A model generated the notes under the pieces. It saw only the letters and a list, made by a program, of their open reading frames with translations. It made no database searches and was not told where the DNA came from. This document shows, one piece after another, positions 35,666 through 45,525 of a stretch of 64,000 nt of DNA (position 1 is the first letter of the stretch; every line of letters starts with the position of its first letter). The position numbers and the translations under genes are program-made. Origin of the DNA: Halapricum desulfuricans (GTDB lineage Archaea > Halobacteriota > Halobacteria > Halobacteriales > Haloarculaceae). Where the stretch lies: positions 1,039,030-1,103,029 of the forward strand of contig NZ_CP064788.1 of assembly GCF_017094525.1 (NCBI RefSeq). The letters are read 5' to 3'.

Positions 35666-35947
35666 TCACTCCTGGAACTCCAGCCGTCCGGCGCGCCATC
35701 CCTCGCGAACGTGGGCGTTGCCACACTCGCTGCAGCGGTAGGTGAGGTTGGTCTTCTTGGTGGGTTTGTCCCCACCGGGGACCTTCGAGAACTTGCCGTC
35801 GTTCCCGATGCCGGACTGGCGCTCGCGCTGGCGGTCGTTGACCTTCTTCATGCCCGAGGATCGGCCCGTCCGGACCTTCTCGACCTCGTGTTCGTGGTGT
35901 TCGTTACAGTGCGGACAGTACGTGTTAAATCGGCGTGGCATCTGCAT
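35666..35947 (-). CDS. rpl44e: 50S ribosomal protein L44e (eL42)
   Basis: 93 residues. Zinc-binding pairs CPHC and CSEC are seen at either end, with the basic middle [40 protein letters not shown] usual for archaeal L44e. The protein touches the E site. First gene of the translation cluster; a start two codons later (MPRRFN) is also possible. Confidence 0.95.
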   Translation of the reverse strand: MQMPRRFNTYCPHCNEHHEHEVEKVRTGRSSGMKKVNDRQRERQSGIGNDGKFSKVPGGDKPTKKTNLTYRCSECGNAHVREGWRAGRLEFQE

Positions 35948-36051
35948 AGCGAATCGTCCTTGACGGGGATTTGACGTGGGCGCTTAAAACCCGTTTGGTT
36001 CCGCTCGCTCCCTCCGAAGTCCCTAAGTGCGGTTGCACCGAACGAGCGGGC

Positions 36052-36303
36052 ATGAAGAACCTCATCATCAACGGCGATCCCGGCGACCTCCGAAAGGACG
36101 CCGTCATCGAGTACGACGGCGAGCAGTACGTCTGTTTCTCGGTCAAGCGCCAGGGCGACTGGCACGGGCCGGATCGACCGCAGCTGTGGTGCACGATCGG
36201 GCAGGAAGACGAGCGCGAAGCCTACGCGCGCCGCCAGTACATCCCGATGCACCTCGAGACGCTCTCGACCGAGGCGGAGGCGGTGAGCGTCGTCGAGGCG
36301 TAG
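36052..36303 (+). CDS. Conserved small haloarchaeal protein (HAH_0734 family)
   Basis: 83 residues from the ATG at 36052. Sequence MKNLIINGDPGDLRKDAVIE, YVCFSVKRQGDWHGPDRPQL and WCTIGQEDEREAYARRQYIP matches a family found widely in Halobacteria with no assigned role. No membrane segment. Divergent from the L44e cluster and convergent with the DUF2298 gene. Confidence 0.8.
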   Translation: MKNLIINGDPGDLRKDAVIEYDGEQYVCFSVKRQGDWHGPDRPQLWCTIGQEDEREAYARRQYIPMHLETLSTEAEAVSVVEA

Positions 36304-36306
36304 CTC

Positions 36307-38922
36307 CTAGCCAGTCCCGTTGCCGAGCGCCCCCTGATCGACGCGATAGATCGTCACGGCGGGCCACTGTTTCGCGACGGTCACCGCGCTCAGGTTCGCA
36401 ACGGTACTGTCGGGGTAGTTGCGGCGTTCGTGGGGGCCGACGTAGACCAACTCGACGTCGTACTCGGCCAGCAGCCGGCGCTGTTCGTCGGGCCGACCGG
36501 TGAAGATCGTCTCGACGTCCGCGACGCGCTGTCGATACACGTCACCCCCGCGATAGACGCTCTCCGGTGGCTTGCCCACGACCGTCGGCACGCCGGTCAG
36601 GCTGGCGGGCGCATTGTCCCACTGGTACTGCTGGCCCGGATAGCTGACCATGTTCGGCTGTCCGTCGACCTCCCGATCGAGCCAGTAGATCGCATCGGCC
36701 TCTTCAGGGTGGTCCGACTCGACGAACGCCAGCGCATCCACTGTCGGATCGGCGTCTCCGGCCGCGTCGACGACCGCGAGGCCGCCGACGAACGCGACCG
36801 AGACGACGAGCACCCCGACCGCCAGCCGGCTACCGGCCCGATACGCCCCACGCTCGGCCGGTATCGCTGCCGAGACCCGCCGCAGTGTTAGCCAGCCGAT
36901 CGCGGTCAGGCCGAGCAGCAATCCCCCGAGGACGACACCCACGGGGACGGCCGACAGCGGTCCGGGCAGACTCGCCGCAGAGTCGGCCAGCCCGAAGTGC
37001 CCCGAGAGGGCGAGACCGCCGTACAGCGAGAGCATCGCGGCGAGCGCAACCGCGCCGACCAGGAACCCGCGTCGCCACCGCGGTCCCGAGAGGCCGAGCG
37101 CCGAGTGGTGCTGGTCGATCAGTCGCGTCAGGACGACCCCGGCCGCGACCGCTGCGAGTAGCCAGGCCTGCGCGTAGACCTTGAACACCGTGTTGAACCG
37201 CCCGGAGGCCCCTCCGTCCTGCAGGTAGACGAACTCGACGAGCACGATCAGTCCGGCCGCCCCGACCAGCAGCACGGTCTCGAACCCGGGGCGGGCCGGT
37301 GCGTCGCTGTCGGCCGGTTTTGGGGCGTCGGTCGCTTTCGGGGGGGCCGGCGTGTAGAGGCGTTCGTCGCGGAGCAACACCCAGCCGACGAGGATCAGCG
37401 GGCCGAACAGGCCGATCGCGACGACGTCGATTGCCACCGTCACCGCAAGGAGCAGGACGGCGAGCGCGGCCAGCACCGCCCGTGAGGCGACGACTGGCCG
37501 ACTGTATCGGTAGAGGTACAGCCAGAAGAGGAGCAGGAAGGACCCGTGTGCGACGAGCAGTTCCGCGAGCGTGCTCCGGTCGGGAAACAGCCCGATCCCA
37601 CCCGTCGAACTCGCGACAGCGAGCCAGTACGGCGAGGAGAGCAGCCAGGCCAGCCCGAGGACGACGCCGCCGGCGACGGCCGCGAGGGCGAGCGTTCGCG
37701 CCTCAAGCAGCGGGCGGGCGAACGGCCCGTCGTAATTCAGGATCGGTCGTTCTCGATCGAGAAGTGACATCATCGGTCGCTCGGGCGCGAGCGCGAGCGT
37801 CAGCACGGTCAGGCCGCCGACGGCGGGGAACGACCACGAGTTGACGACGGCAATCGTCGCCCCCAGCGCCGGGACGACGCCGAAGACTGTAACCAGCGTC
37901 CGGGACTGCGAGCGGTCGGTTCCGGCGGCGAACGTCTGAAAGAGCACGGCCGCGACGGCCAGCAGGAACGGCGTGCTCATCATGTGAGCGTGGAGGTCGC
38001 CGTTGAGCCACGCGAACAGCGGGAACTCGGTAATCGCGCCCTCGAGCACCCGGCTTGCGGGCCAGTAGCTGAACTCCGAGGTCGAGGTCGCGATCCCGTA
38101 GTCCCGCGGCAACGGGAGCAAGAGCCCGGCGAACCAGTTCCAGACGGCCGCCAATACCGACGGGAATACACCCAGCGGCCCGGCCCGAGCGGCGACGGCT
38201 TCAAGCACCGCGCCGCCGAACCGCAGCGGCGTCAGGAGGTTGCTGGCGAACCCGACGAAGAAGGCGGCCGCGATCCCGGCCCGCCGGTAGGAGAACCCGC
38301 GGTGGGCGGCGATCGAGCCGGCCAGCCCGTAGGCCGCCGTCACGAGCATCGCGCAGTAGCCCGACAGCGCGAGGTTGCAGGCCAGCCGACCGCTCGTTCC
38401 CGTCAGTCGAGCCAGCAGCGACGCAAGCAGGTGCCCGCCGTAGTAATACCGGACAGTCTCGCCGGCGAACCAGGCGTCTTCCGGCGGGATCGTCGTCCCT
38501 CGGAGCGAGGACTGCAGCAGGCTCATATCGAGGAATTTCTCGCCCGCCACGGGCGAGGCGGCCGGATCGACCGCCCGAACCGCGACCAGAAAGAGAAACG
38601 CGATCGCGAACACGAGCGCGGTGCGTGCGTACGCGTCGTGGTCGACCTCGAACCCCCGATAGACCGCGACCCCCGAGAGCCCGGCGAGGGCGAGCAACCC
38701 GACCCAGAGCCCGAGCTGGATCGAGACGCGCCCGAGGACGAACACGACGAGCCAGACGACCGCCAGCCCAAGCGGGAGCGCGACCGTGGCCCCACGATCC
38801 TCGAGGTCGGGAAGTAGCGCGGCAGCGAGCGGCTGTCCGAGATACAGCAACAGGAGATACGTCACCAGCCACAGCGCGACGAGAGCGTATTCCATTACGA
38901 GCACGAACGGCAATCTGGCCAA
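36307..38922 (-). CDS. DUF2298 (YYY motif) polytopic membrane protein
   Basis: 871 residues with roughly twenty hydrophobic helices. The YYY motif is in ETVRYYYGGHLLASLLARLT, preceded by RGTTIPPEDAWFAGE. The conserved acidic region FPLFAWLNGDLHAHMMSTPF is also present. The C-terminal soluble part (YWLDREVDGQPNMVSYPGQQ, YRGGDVYRQRVADVETIFTG) faces outside. The layout resembles GT-C fold glycosyltransferases, and these proteins are suspected to act on cell-surface glycans, but that is inference. Confidence 0.9.
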   Translation of the reverse strand: MARLPFVLVMEYALVALWLVTYLLLLYLGQPLAAALLPDLEDRGATVALPLGLAVVWLVVFVLGRVSIQLGLWVGLLALAGLSGVAVYRGFEVDHDAYARTALVFAIAFLFLVAVRAVDPAASPVAGEKFLDMSLLQSSLRGTTIPPEDAWFAGETVRYYYGGHLLASLLARLTGTSGRLACNLALSGYCAMLVTAAYGLAGSIAAHRGFSYRRAGIAAAFFVGFASNLLTPLRFGGAVLEAVAARAGPLGVFPSVLAAVWNWFAGLLLPLPRDYGIATSTSEFSYWPASRVLEGAITEFPLFAWLNGDLHAHMMSTPFLLAVAAVLFQTFAAGTDRSQSRTLVTVFGVVPALGATIAVVNSWSFPAVGGLTVLTLALAPERPMMSLLDRERPILNYDGPFARPLLEARTLALAAVAGGVVLGLAWLLSSPYWLAVASSTGGIGLFPDRSTLAELLVAHGSFLLLFWLYLYRYSRPVVASRAVLAALAVLLLAVTVAIDVVAIGLFGPLILVGWVLLRDERLYTPAPPKATDAPKPADSDAPARPGFETVLLVGAAGLIVLVEFVYLQDGGASGRFNTVFKVYAQAWLLAAVAAGVVLTRLIDQHHSALGLSGPRWRRGFLVGAVALAAMLSLYGGLALSGHFGLADSAASLPGPLSAVPVGVVLGGLLLGLTAIGWLTLRRVSAAIPAERGAYRAGSRLAVGVLVVSVAFVGGLAVVDAAGDADPTVDALAFVESDHPEEADAIYWLDREVDGQPNMVSYPGQQYQWDNAPASLTGVPTVVGKPPESVYRGGDVYRQRVADVETIFTGRPDEQRRLLAEYDVELVYVGPHERRNYPDSTVANLSAVTVAKQWPAVTIYRVDQGALGNGTG

Positions 38923-39372
38923 TAGGTTTTGTGAACGACGGCCTCGCGCCGACAGACGGCTTTCCCGGTCGAAACCGTCCGCTACCGAAGATTAGTCTTG
39001 CATACCGGACGAAAATCTATGTGGCTGTCTGACCGGCTATCTGGAGGCGTGCTTGAGGGGACGAGTGACACCTCCGGAAGGGGGAGTCGCAAGCCTTTAG
39101 TAGTGTGGTGTGCGTACAATATACTGCAACGGGGACTTGTCCCCGGCCGGGGTCGGCGTCGAGCCCCGCCCACGATTGATCGACGCGATGCCATCCATCC
39201 CACGACGGTCGCGGGACATGCCACCTGCGGCCGCCATCCTACCGGACCGGAACATCTGGCCTCCCCGGCGTTCCTGTTCGGTGCTTTTCACACCCCCGAG
39301 TCACGACTGCGCCCCGTCAGAGCAAGCAGTCGGACGGTTCGTTTTATACGCTGCGGCGTGGTACGACCACAC
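38923..39372. other. Intergenic region (450 bp) with tandem hairpins
   Basis: No gene I can support. At 39132-39145 GGGGAC-TT-GTCCCC is a perfect hairpin. It is followed at about 39152-39170 by a second stem made of GGGGTCG and CGAGCCCC. An AT-rich CAATATACT sequence lies just upstream (about 39117), as a promoter would. A short structured RNA is possible. The right end holds the TATA box of the next gene. Confidence 0.4.
39343..39348 (+). promoter_or_regulatory. TATA box of the rubredoxin-like gene
   Basis: TTTATA (in GTTTTATACG) 25 bases before the ATG at 39373; a leaderless or nearly leaderless mRNA is expected. Confidence 0.6.
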
Positions 39373-39666
39373 ATGAGCGAGCCAGACGACGCCGACGTCA
39401 CGTTCGGCACGGAGATATACGACGAGAAGGGCAATCGACTCGGCACCGTCCGGGGCTTCGACGAGCACGGTTTCTACGTCAGTACGGACGAGGGGATCAC
39501 GGCGATGTCGAGCGAACACGTCGCCTCGGGGATCCCGGGCGAGGCCGAGTTGACCTGGCGGTGTTACGAGTGTGGCGCTATCGGGGACATCGAAGAATTG
39601 CCCGAAGACGGCTGTCCCGACTGCGGCGCGCCGAAAGAAGCCATCTACTACCACATTCAGGATTGA
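39373..39666 (+). CDS. Rubredoxin-like zinc-ribbon protein (DUF7130-type)
   Basis: 97 residues. A beta-barrel-like N-terminal part (FGTEIYDEKGNRLGTVRGFD, EHGFYVSTDEGITAMSSEHV) is followed by a four-Cys ribbon WRCYECGAIGDIEELPEDG CPDCGAPKEAIYYHIQD, i.e. CxxC-x16-CxxC. Such a site could bind iron or zinc. The family is common in Halobacteria and unstudied. Its stop touches the start of the ketopantoate reductase gene, so they are cotranscribed. Confidence 0.8.
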   Translation: MSEPDDADVTFGTEIYDEKGNRLGTVRGFDEHGFYVSTDEGITAMSSEHVASGIPGEAELTWRCYECGAIGDIEELPEDGCPDCGAPKEAIYYHIQD

Positions 39667-40554
39667 ATGCGAGTCGTCGTCTTCGGGGCGGGGAGCCTCG
39701 GTAGCCTGATCGGAGGACTGCTCGCCGACGAGCACGACGTGACGCTGATCGGTCGCGAGCCCCACGTGCGCGCCGTCCGGGACCACGGGCTGGAGATCAC
39801 CGGCGAGATCGAGACGACGAGCTACCCCGGCGCGGCCACAGCCGTGTCAGGACCGGCCGAACTGGCGATCGTGACAGTCAAAAGCTACGACACTCCCGAA
39901 GCGGCTCGGGCGCTGCAGGCACTCGATACCGATGTCGTGCTCTCGCTGCAGAACGGGCTCGGCAACGAGGAAGCGCTGGACGAGGCGCTCGCGGCGACCG
40001 TCCTGGCGGGGACGTGCACGTACGGGGCGCGGCTAATCGAGCCCGGCGTCGTCCGGTGCACCGGCGCAGGCGAGGTGACGCTCGGAGCGAGATCCGGGGG
40101 CCGCTCCGAGGCCGCCGAACGGGTCGGGAACGCCGTCCGTCGGGCCGGCATCGACGCGACCGTCGCAACCGACATGCCGCGACGGCTCTGGGAGAAACTG
40201 GCGATCAACGCGGGGATCAACGCAGTCACGGCGCTGGCCCGTGTCGAGAACGGCGCGCTCGGAGACGGACCCGCGAACGACGTCGCCACACGCGCGGTCC
40301 GGGAGACTGCACACGTCGCCCGGGCGAACGGGATCGATCTCCCCGACGAACGCGCGACCGCCGCGCTCGACACTGTCGTCGAAACGACGGCGGCCAACCG
40401 CTCGTCGATGTATCAGGACCTCGAAGCCGGGCGACGGACGGAAATCGACGCGATCAACGGGGCTGTCCTCGAGCGGGCGAACGATCCCGTTCCGGTGAAC
40501 GAGACGCTGGCGGCGCTCGTCAGAGCATGGGAACGCGAGCGAAAGCTACGATAG
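39667..40554 (+). CDS. panE: Ketopantoate reductase family protein (PanE/ApbA)
   Basis: 295 residues. The N-terminal Rossmann motif is MRVVVFGAGSLGSLIGGLLA. The family signature appears as ALDTDVVLSLQNGLGNEEAL, and the catalytic Lys is in MPRRLWEKLAINAGINAVTA. The C-terminal region MYQDLEAGRRTEIDAINGAV is the conserved PanE end. Reaction: NADPH reduction of 2-dehydropantoate to pantoate in CoA synthesis. Haloarchaea often have several homologues, so the exact substrate is not certain. Confidence 0.9.
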   Translation: MRVVVFGAGSLGSLIGGLLADEHDVTLIGREPHVRAVRDHGLEITGEIETTSYPGAATAVSGPAELAIVTVKSYDTPEAARALQALDTDVVLSLQNGLGNEEALDEALAATVLAGTCTYGARLIEPGVVRCTGAGEVTLGARSGGRSEAAERVGNAVRRAGIDATVATDMPRRLWEKLAINAGINAVTALARVENGALGDGPANDVATRAVRETAHVARANGIDLPDERATAALDTVVETTAANRSSMYQDLEAGRRTEIDAINGAVLERANDPVPVNETLAALVRAWERERKLR

Positions 40555-40581
40555 GTGAATCAAAAGCGCAACCGACGGAGA

Positions 40582-40950
40582 TCAGAACGGAGCCTGCGGG
40601 CCTTCGTCGTCGCCGCCGTCGTCGACACTCCCGCCGCGGGACTCGCCGGGGAGCGTCGGACCGTCGTCGGCACCGCCCATGCCACCGCCGCTGCCGGTGT
40701 TGGCGTGGACGGTCTCGATCTCGGGGATCTCTTTGGTCATTCGGGTCTTGATCGCCTGGATCGTCATCGGGGAGATACCACAGCCACTGCAGGCTCCGCC
40801 CAGCGCAATCGTGACTTCTCCGGCTTCCGGATCGAGCTCCCGGATCGCCGCGCTCCCGCCGTGCATCTGGATCTGCGGGAAGTTCCGCCGCAGGAAGTTC
40901 GCAACGCGGTTTTCGAGGTCGCTCGTTCCGCTGTCGCTGTCAGTACTCAT
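40582..40950 (-). CDS. NifU C-terminal-domain protein (Fe-S scaffold)
   Basis: 122 residues from the ATG at 40950. The Nfu motif CSGC is in ALGGACSGCGISPMTIQAIK, and the rest of the domain reads LENRVANFLRRNFPQIQMHG. It carries a transient [4Fe-4S] cluster between two subunits and passes it to targets. The C-terminus is a Gly/Asp-rich tail after ETVHANTGSG. Convergent with the PanE-like gene. Confidence 0.9.
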   Translation of the reverse strand: MSTDSDSGTSDLENRVANFLRRNFPQIQMHGGSAAIRELDPEAGEVTIALGGACSGCGISPMTIQAIKTRMTKEIPEIETVHANTGSGGGMGGADDGPTLPGESRGGSVDDGGDDEGPQAPF

Positions 40951-41130
40951 ACTCCCGCGTAAGCGAGCGCGGCGTTTGAACCTTTGGTTCGTGACAGCCA
41001 CACGCCGCGGATACAGATTGCTATACGTCTGTTCCGGATCGACTGTCAGATGCAGGACGATCGGATCGTCATCGATTGAGGTGCTTGCTCGGCAACGTGG
41101 CTCTGGACAGGGATGACGCTGCCCTTGCTC

Positions 41131-42561
41131 TCACGTTCGGGGGACGACGTTGATGTTCGTCCGGAACCGGTTGTCCGGATCGTAGATCGCCTTCAGTTCG
41201 GCGAGTCGATCGTAGTTCTCGCCGTAGACCAGCTTCGCCCAGTCCTCGTCGTCCTGCTGTTCGTACCCGACGTAGCCCGGATACGCGTATTCGCCTCCGA
41301 TATCGCGGGCTTCTCGCTCACGTCGTCGCACCCATTCGAGGTTCTGGTCGGTCGCCTCGGGGTCGACCCACTGTCCCTCGATAACGAGCAAGTACTCCTT
41401 GTCGGTCCAGGGCGCGGCTGTCGCGTGATCGCTGTCCCCGATAGCGCCGCCCGTCGTCCAGAGACCGATCCCGTCGAGTGGCGACGGCGCGTCGTCCGTG
41501 CCGGTCCGGATGAGGTCGAGGTGATCGTCAGTCAGCTCGTCGAGGAAGACCGACCGCTGACTGTACAGGTGCCCGTCGGGGAACATCTCCGCACCGAGTT
41601 CGTGCAACGCCATGTAGGGCATCTCTCCGGACATGTCAAGAATAGGGTCACCGAGTGCCCGGTACGGATCGAGTACCTGCGCGGCGGCGTCGGGGTCGCC
41701 GAGATACGCCCCCATGATCGCGATCGACGGCGTCCCCTGCAGGTCCTCCGGGACGTCCGGCAACGGCGGGACGTGCGTGTTCAGCAACATGGTACTGAGC
41801 GCGTCCGGGGCCTCGGTCGCCAACTCGCGGAAGCCTTCGAGCACCGCCTCGGCGTCGTCGCGTGGATAGAAGACGCCGAGTGCCGGGACGACGGGCGGTG
41901 TCTCGTACAGCTCGAACGTGAGTGCAGTGACGACGCCGAAGTTCGCGCCAGCGCCACAGATCGCCCAGAACAGGTCCGGATCATCGTCCGGGCTGACAGT
42001 GCGAACCGTGCCGTCGGCAGTGACGAGCTCGACTTCCCGGAGGCCGTCGAACCCGGCCCCGTGCTTGCGTCGCATCCAGCCGAGTCCGCCACCGAGTGTC
42101 GATCCGGACAGGCCGACCACGGATGCGCTCCCCGTGGGGAACGCGAGTCCGTGTTCGAGTGTTCGTTCGAGAGCCGCCCCGGCAGTCGCGCCGGCACCGA
42201 CGGTGACGCGCCGCGCGCCGCTGTCGACGTCCACGGCAGTGAGATCCGCGAGGTCGACGACGAGCCCGTCCTCCACGAGGGCGCTCCCGGCCTGGTGGTG
42301 GGCGTTTCCCCGGATCGAGAGATCGAAGTCGTATCGATCCGCGAATTCGAGGCTGGCTGCCACGTCTTCGGCGTGCCGGACCCGGACGATGACTGCCGGA
42401 TGCTTGTCGACGAGTCCGTTCCACACGTCCCGGGCATCGTCATACGCGTCGTGATCCGGAAGGATCAGGTCGCCGTCGAGTCGCTCGTCGAACGTTTCGA
42501 CGTCTGTCGCTGGTATCTCACTGACCGAATCGTTCGGTGACGAACCGTCACTCATGCTCAT
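41131..42561 (-). CDS. FAD-linked oxidase (berberine-bridge-like)
   Basis: 476 residues from the ATG at 42561 (another ATG two codons later). The PCMH-type FAD domain shows VIVRVRHAEDVAASLEFADR and DLSIRGNAHHQAGSALVEDG, the second containing the His commonly attached to FAD. Next come SVVGLSGSTLGGGLGWMRRK and ICGAGANFGVVTALTFELYE. The C-terminal BBE domain ends NYDRLAELKAIYDPDNRFRT. The second attachment Cys of bicovalent enzymes is not present in the GGGLGWMRRKHG loop, so single attachment is likely. Substrate probably a sugar or alcohol. No linked gene suggests more. Confidence 0.85.
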   Translation of the reverse strand: MSMSDGSSPNDSVSEIPATDVETFDERLDGDLILPDHDAYDDARDVWNGLVDKHPAVIVRVRHAEDVAASLEFADRYDFDLSIRGNAHHQAGSALVEDGLVVDLADLTAVDVDSGARRVTVGAGATAGAALERTLEHGLAFPTGSASVVGLSGSTLGGGLGWMRRKHGAGFDGLREVELVTADGTVRTVSPDDDPDLFWAICGAGANFGVVTALTFELYETPPVVPALGVFYPRDDAEAVLEGFRELATEAPDALSTMLLNTHVPPLPDVPEDLQGTPSIAIMGAYLGDPDAAAQVLDPYRALGDPILDMSGEMPYMALHELGAEMFPDGHLYSQRSVFLDELTDDHLDLIRTGTDDAPSPLDGIGLWTTGGAIGDSDHATAAPWTDKEYLLVIEGQWVDPEATDQNLEWVRRREREARDIGGEYAYPGYVGYEQQDDEDWAKLVYGENYDRLAELKAIYDPDNRFRTNINVVPRT

Positions 42562-42645
42562 CAATGGACACAAAAGCGGTATAGTGGTCCGGAAACGAGC
42601 AGAAAGTTCCGGTGCAGCGTCATGGTGATTACTCTGAGACGCGGC

Positions 42646-45525
42646 CTATGCCGAATCCGGGTTCCGAATGTTCTCGACAAGAGTTTGCAGCGCAGATTCC
42701 GACAGCGGTTCGATGTCGACTTGACTCCCTGTTTCCGTGTACAAGATCGCGGTCGAGATCGCCCGCTCCGGGTACAGGGCATCCAGTACGTGGTAGTAGA
42801 CGCTGAGCTGCTTTCGGTACTCGGACTCGGCGTGCCGGCCGCGGTCCGTTTTGTAGTCGATGATGTCGATGCTGTCTGGCGTGATGTGGAGTAAATCGAT
42901 CACGCCGGAAAGCGTGATGTCGCCACTGTCGGTCGTCATTGGGAGATACACTTGCTGTTCTGGTCGAAGCTCACCGGGCAGCGAATCGATACGTTGCTGA
43001 ACGTGTTCCTCATCAGTGTTACGTGGGACGACATCAGCGCCGAGGACGTACGCCTCTGCGAACTCGTGGACCTGCGTTCCGAATTCTGTGCCCATCCCGT
43101 CCTCGACGTCCTCGTACACTGCCGTGTCCATCAACGAATGCGGTGAGAGCTTTGTCGGACCGACCTCGTCGGGAATAGAGAGTGTAAGTGTGGCCCGTGG
43201 ATCACCAGCGATATCGGCGTCCTCGACGTCAGCGGTCCCTGGCTGAATATCGACTGGGAGTTCGTCTAAGAACGTGTTCGGATCGTCGCCGGCAGTGAAG
43301 AGGACGTGGTTTTCGGCGCGGGTAATCGAGACGTAGAGCAACCGTCGCTCCTCGTCGTACTCGCGGTTCAGACAACGAGTGAGAACGTCTGCTTTCCAGT
43401 TATCGTAGATATACGGGTCGCCATGCGCGTTGGCGAAGGTTTTGCGTTGGCGGAGGCCGGCCGCGTCGTCGTACATAATCGTCGGCGAGCGACCGCCGGA
43501 CGGTGGAAACCGGCCGTTGTTCATGTTCGCCAGGATCACGATGGGATGTTCGAGGCCTTTGGTGGCGTGAATCGTCTGGACAGTGACCGAGTTCGTCGCG
43601 GCGCTCGTGTTGACTTCGTGCGTACTTCCGTGTTCGATGCCACGCGCAATGAACCGGATCAGGTCACCGACTGTGAGCGTCGTCGTATCGCGAATCGAGT
43701 TGATTGTGTGAAGGAGGACGTCAGCTCGCGACCCATCGAATCCGTAGCGGTCGAAGACTTTCCGCATCACGCCGCCGAGACTCTCGAGTGACGCGAGTGA
43801 GTCTCGGAAGGCACGCATATCCGCAGGATACGACTCCGTCTCAAGGATGTGATCTATCTCGTCAAGGGTATAGCCGGCCCGTTCGAGAACCGGTGCCCAG
43901 CCCCGGTCGGCGTTCGAGTCGAGAATACGGAGCCACGCGAGCAGGAGCTTCGCCTGATCGGTACGGAACAGTTCGATACCGCCGTCATAGGCCATTGGAA
44001 AGTCATGGTCGTCGGCAACGGCCTGGAGTTCTCGCCCGAAATCACGCGTCCGGGTCAACACGGCGATATCGCGGTACTCCGGGTCCCGAAGCTCGCCGTT
44101 TTCGTCCCGGACCTGGTATGCAGAGTTGCCGACGACGTCTTGGATTTTCGTGAGGACAGCCTCGTGTTCGTCTTCGTGCTGGTAGGCTTCGATACGTGAG
44201 TTCTCGTGCTCGGTATTTGAGTCAAGGCTCACGATGCGGTCCTGGATCTCGTCAGCGTCGAACGAGTCGTACGTGGCGGCAGGCGTGACCAGACCCTCCT
44301 CAGAGAAATCCAGAATACGCTGCGTCGACCGGTAGTTCTGTGTCAGTTCGATCGTCTGGACAGACGAGGTATCGTAGGTGATCCGTGAGACATCATCGTT
44401 CAGATCAGCGGCGAACTGGGTGAGACGCTGGCGAAAGTCGAGAATGTTCTCGACAGCGGCATACTGAAAGGAGTAGATACTCTGTTTCCAGTCGCCGACA
44501 ACGCAGATGTTGTCGGTGCCGGCCAGCAGAAGCCCAAGCTTGAACTGGATCTCACTGGAGTCCTGGAATTCGTCGATCATCAGGTACTCGTATTCGAGAC
44601 GATCCCGGAGTGCGTGGTCCTCATAGAGGAGCACAAACGCGAACAACTGGAGGAACCCGAAATTCAGGTAGTTCCGACTAAGCGCGAATTCGAGGTACTC
44701 GAAGTACACGTCATGCACGAACCCCTTGAGGTCCTCACGATCCTCCGCAAAGACTCGCTGTGCGAGTTCCTCGGGGACCTGTTTGCCGTCGCCGCGGACC
44801 GCAGCTTTCGACGGTGCCTCCGGCAGATAGCATTTGTTCTTCCCGTACTGGTAGAGTTTCGACCGAAGCCGTGACTGTTTGCTCCCGCCGTTGCGTGGCT
44901 CGTTCAGCGTGTCGAACTGGCGCTTGAACGCCTCGAAGTCCCCGTCGAGGTACTGCCCGCTATCACGGTACCAGCCATCGCTGGTCGGGAAGACACCCTT
45001 CGAGGCCAGCTGATTGATCAAACCAAGCAACGCCAACGGATCCGAAACGACACGGATCAGGTCGGTGTACTCGGGGTGGTCATCGACGAACTGCTCGAAG
45101 AATTCACTGAACAACGCTTCTTCGACGATATCGTCTTCGATGATACGCGTCGAGCTCGGGATCCGCTCATCAATACCGAGTCGCGTCGGCACATCAAAGC
45201 CGTGATTCTGAAGAATATCGTGACAGAGGCTGTGAAACGTTTGAATCGGCGCATCAGCGAGTTCAGCCATGCTGTAGTCACACTGGCCGACAATTCGGTC
45301 TTTCATCTCCGTTGCCGCGTTTCTGGTGAACGTGATCAGCAAGATGTCATCGGGCGAGGCGTCAGTCGTCGCCAGGATATTCGCGTACCGGCGAGTAATA
45401 GCGAAGGTTTTGCCCGTGCCTGCACCGGCATCGACGAGATAGGTTCCGTCAAGGCTCTCGATGAGTTTCGTCTGTCCGGCGTTCGGCGTCGGCCGGTCAG
45501 GCTGTTCAGACGAGACGTTGCTCAT
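42646..45525 (-). CDS. UvrD-family helicase with C-terminal RecB-type nuclease (AddA-like)
   Basis: 959 residues. SF1 helicase motifs in order: I LVDAGAGTGKTFAITRRYAN, Ia LITFTRNAATEMKDRI, II YLMIDEFQDSSEIQFKL, III VVGDWKQSIYSFQYA, IV TQNYRSTQRILDFSEE, V VTVQTIHATKGLEHPIVILA, VI EERRLLYVSITRAENHVLFT. The C-terminal PD-(D/E)XK nuclease has LSGVIDLLHIT, IIDYKTDRG and YRKQLSVYYHVL. All catalytic residues appear intact. The start overlaps the AddB-like gene by ATGA. Together they should process DNA double-strand ends for recombination, and may degrade foreign DNA. Confidence 0.9.
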   Translation of the reverse strand: MSNVSSEQPDRPTPNAGQTKLIESLDGTYLVDAGAGTGKTFAITRRYANILATTDASPDDILLITFTRNAATEMKDRIVGQCDYSMAELADAPIQTFHSLCHDILQNHGFDVPTRLGIDERIPSSTRIIEDDIVEEALFSEFFEQFVDDHPEYTDLIRVVSDPLALLGLINQLASKGVFPTSDGWYRDSGQYLDGDFEAFKRQFDTLNEPRNGGSKQSRLRSKLYQYGKNKCYLPEAPSKAAVRGDGKQVPEELAQRVFAEDREDLKGFVHDVYFEYLEFALSRNYLNFGFLQLFAFVLLYEDHALRDRLEYEYLMIDEFQDSSEIQFKLGLLLAGTDNICVVGDWKQSIYSFQYAAVENILDFRQRLTQFAADLNDDVSRITYDTSSVQTIELTQNYRSTQRILDFSEEGLVTPAATYDSFDADEIQDRIVSLDSNTEHENSRIEAYQHEDEHEAVLTKIQDVVGNSAYQVRDENGELRDPEYRDIAVLTRTRDFGRELQAVADDHDFPMAYDGGIELFRTDQAKLLLAWLRILDSNADRGWAPVLERAGYTLDEIDHILETESYPADMRAFRDSLASLESLGGVMRKVFDRYGFDGSRADVLLHTINSIRDTTTLTVGDLIRFIARGIEHGSTHEVNTSAATNSVTVQTIHATKGLEHPIVILANMNNGRFPPSGGRSPTIMYDDAAGLRQRKTFANAHGDPYIYDNWKADVLTRCLNREYDEERRLLYVSITRAENHVLFTAGDDPNTFLDELPVDIQPGTADVEDADIAGDPRATLTLSIPDEVGPTKLSPHSLMDTAVYEDVEDGMGTEFGTQVHEFAEAYVLGADVVPRNTDEEHVQQRIDSLPGELRPEQQVYLPMTTDSGDITLSGVIDLLHITPDSIDIIDYKTDRGRHAESEYRKQLSVYYHVLDALYPERAISTAILYTETGSQVDIEPLSESALQTLVENIRNPDSA

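Noticed and set aside
38998-39372. In-frame upstream extension of the rubredoxin-like gene
   Set aside because: A TATA box at 39343-39348 fits the ATG at 39373; the upstream part has no conserved sequence.
41113-42540. 475-codon plus-strand frame
   Set aside because: Antisense to the FAD-linked oxidase; no motif.
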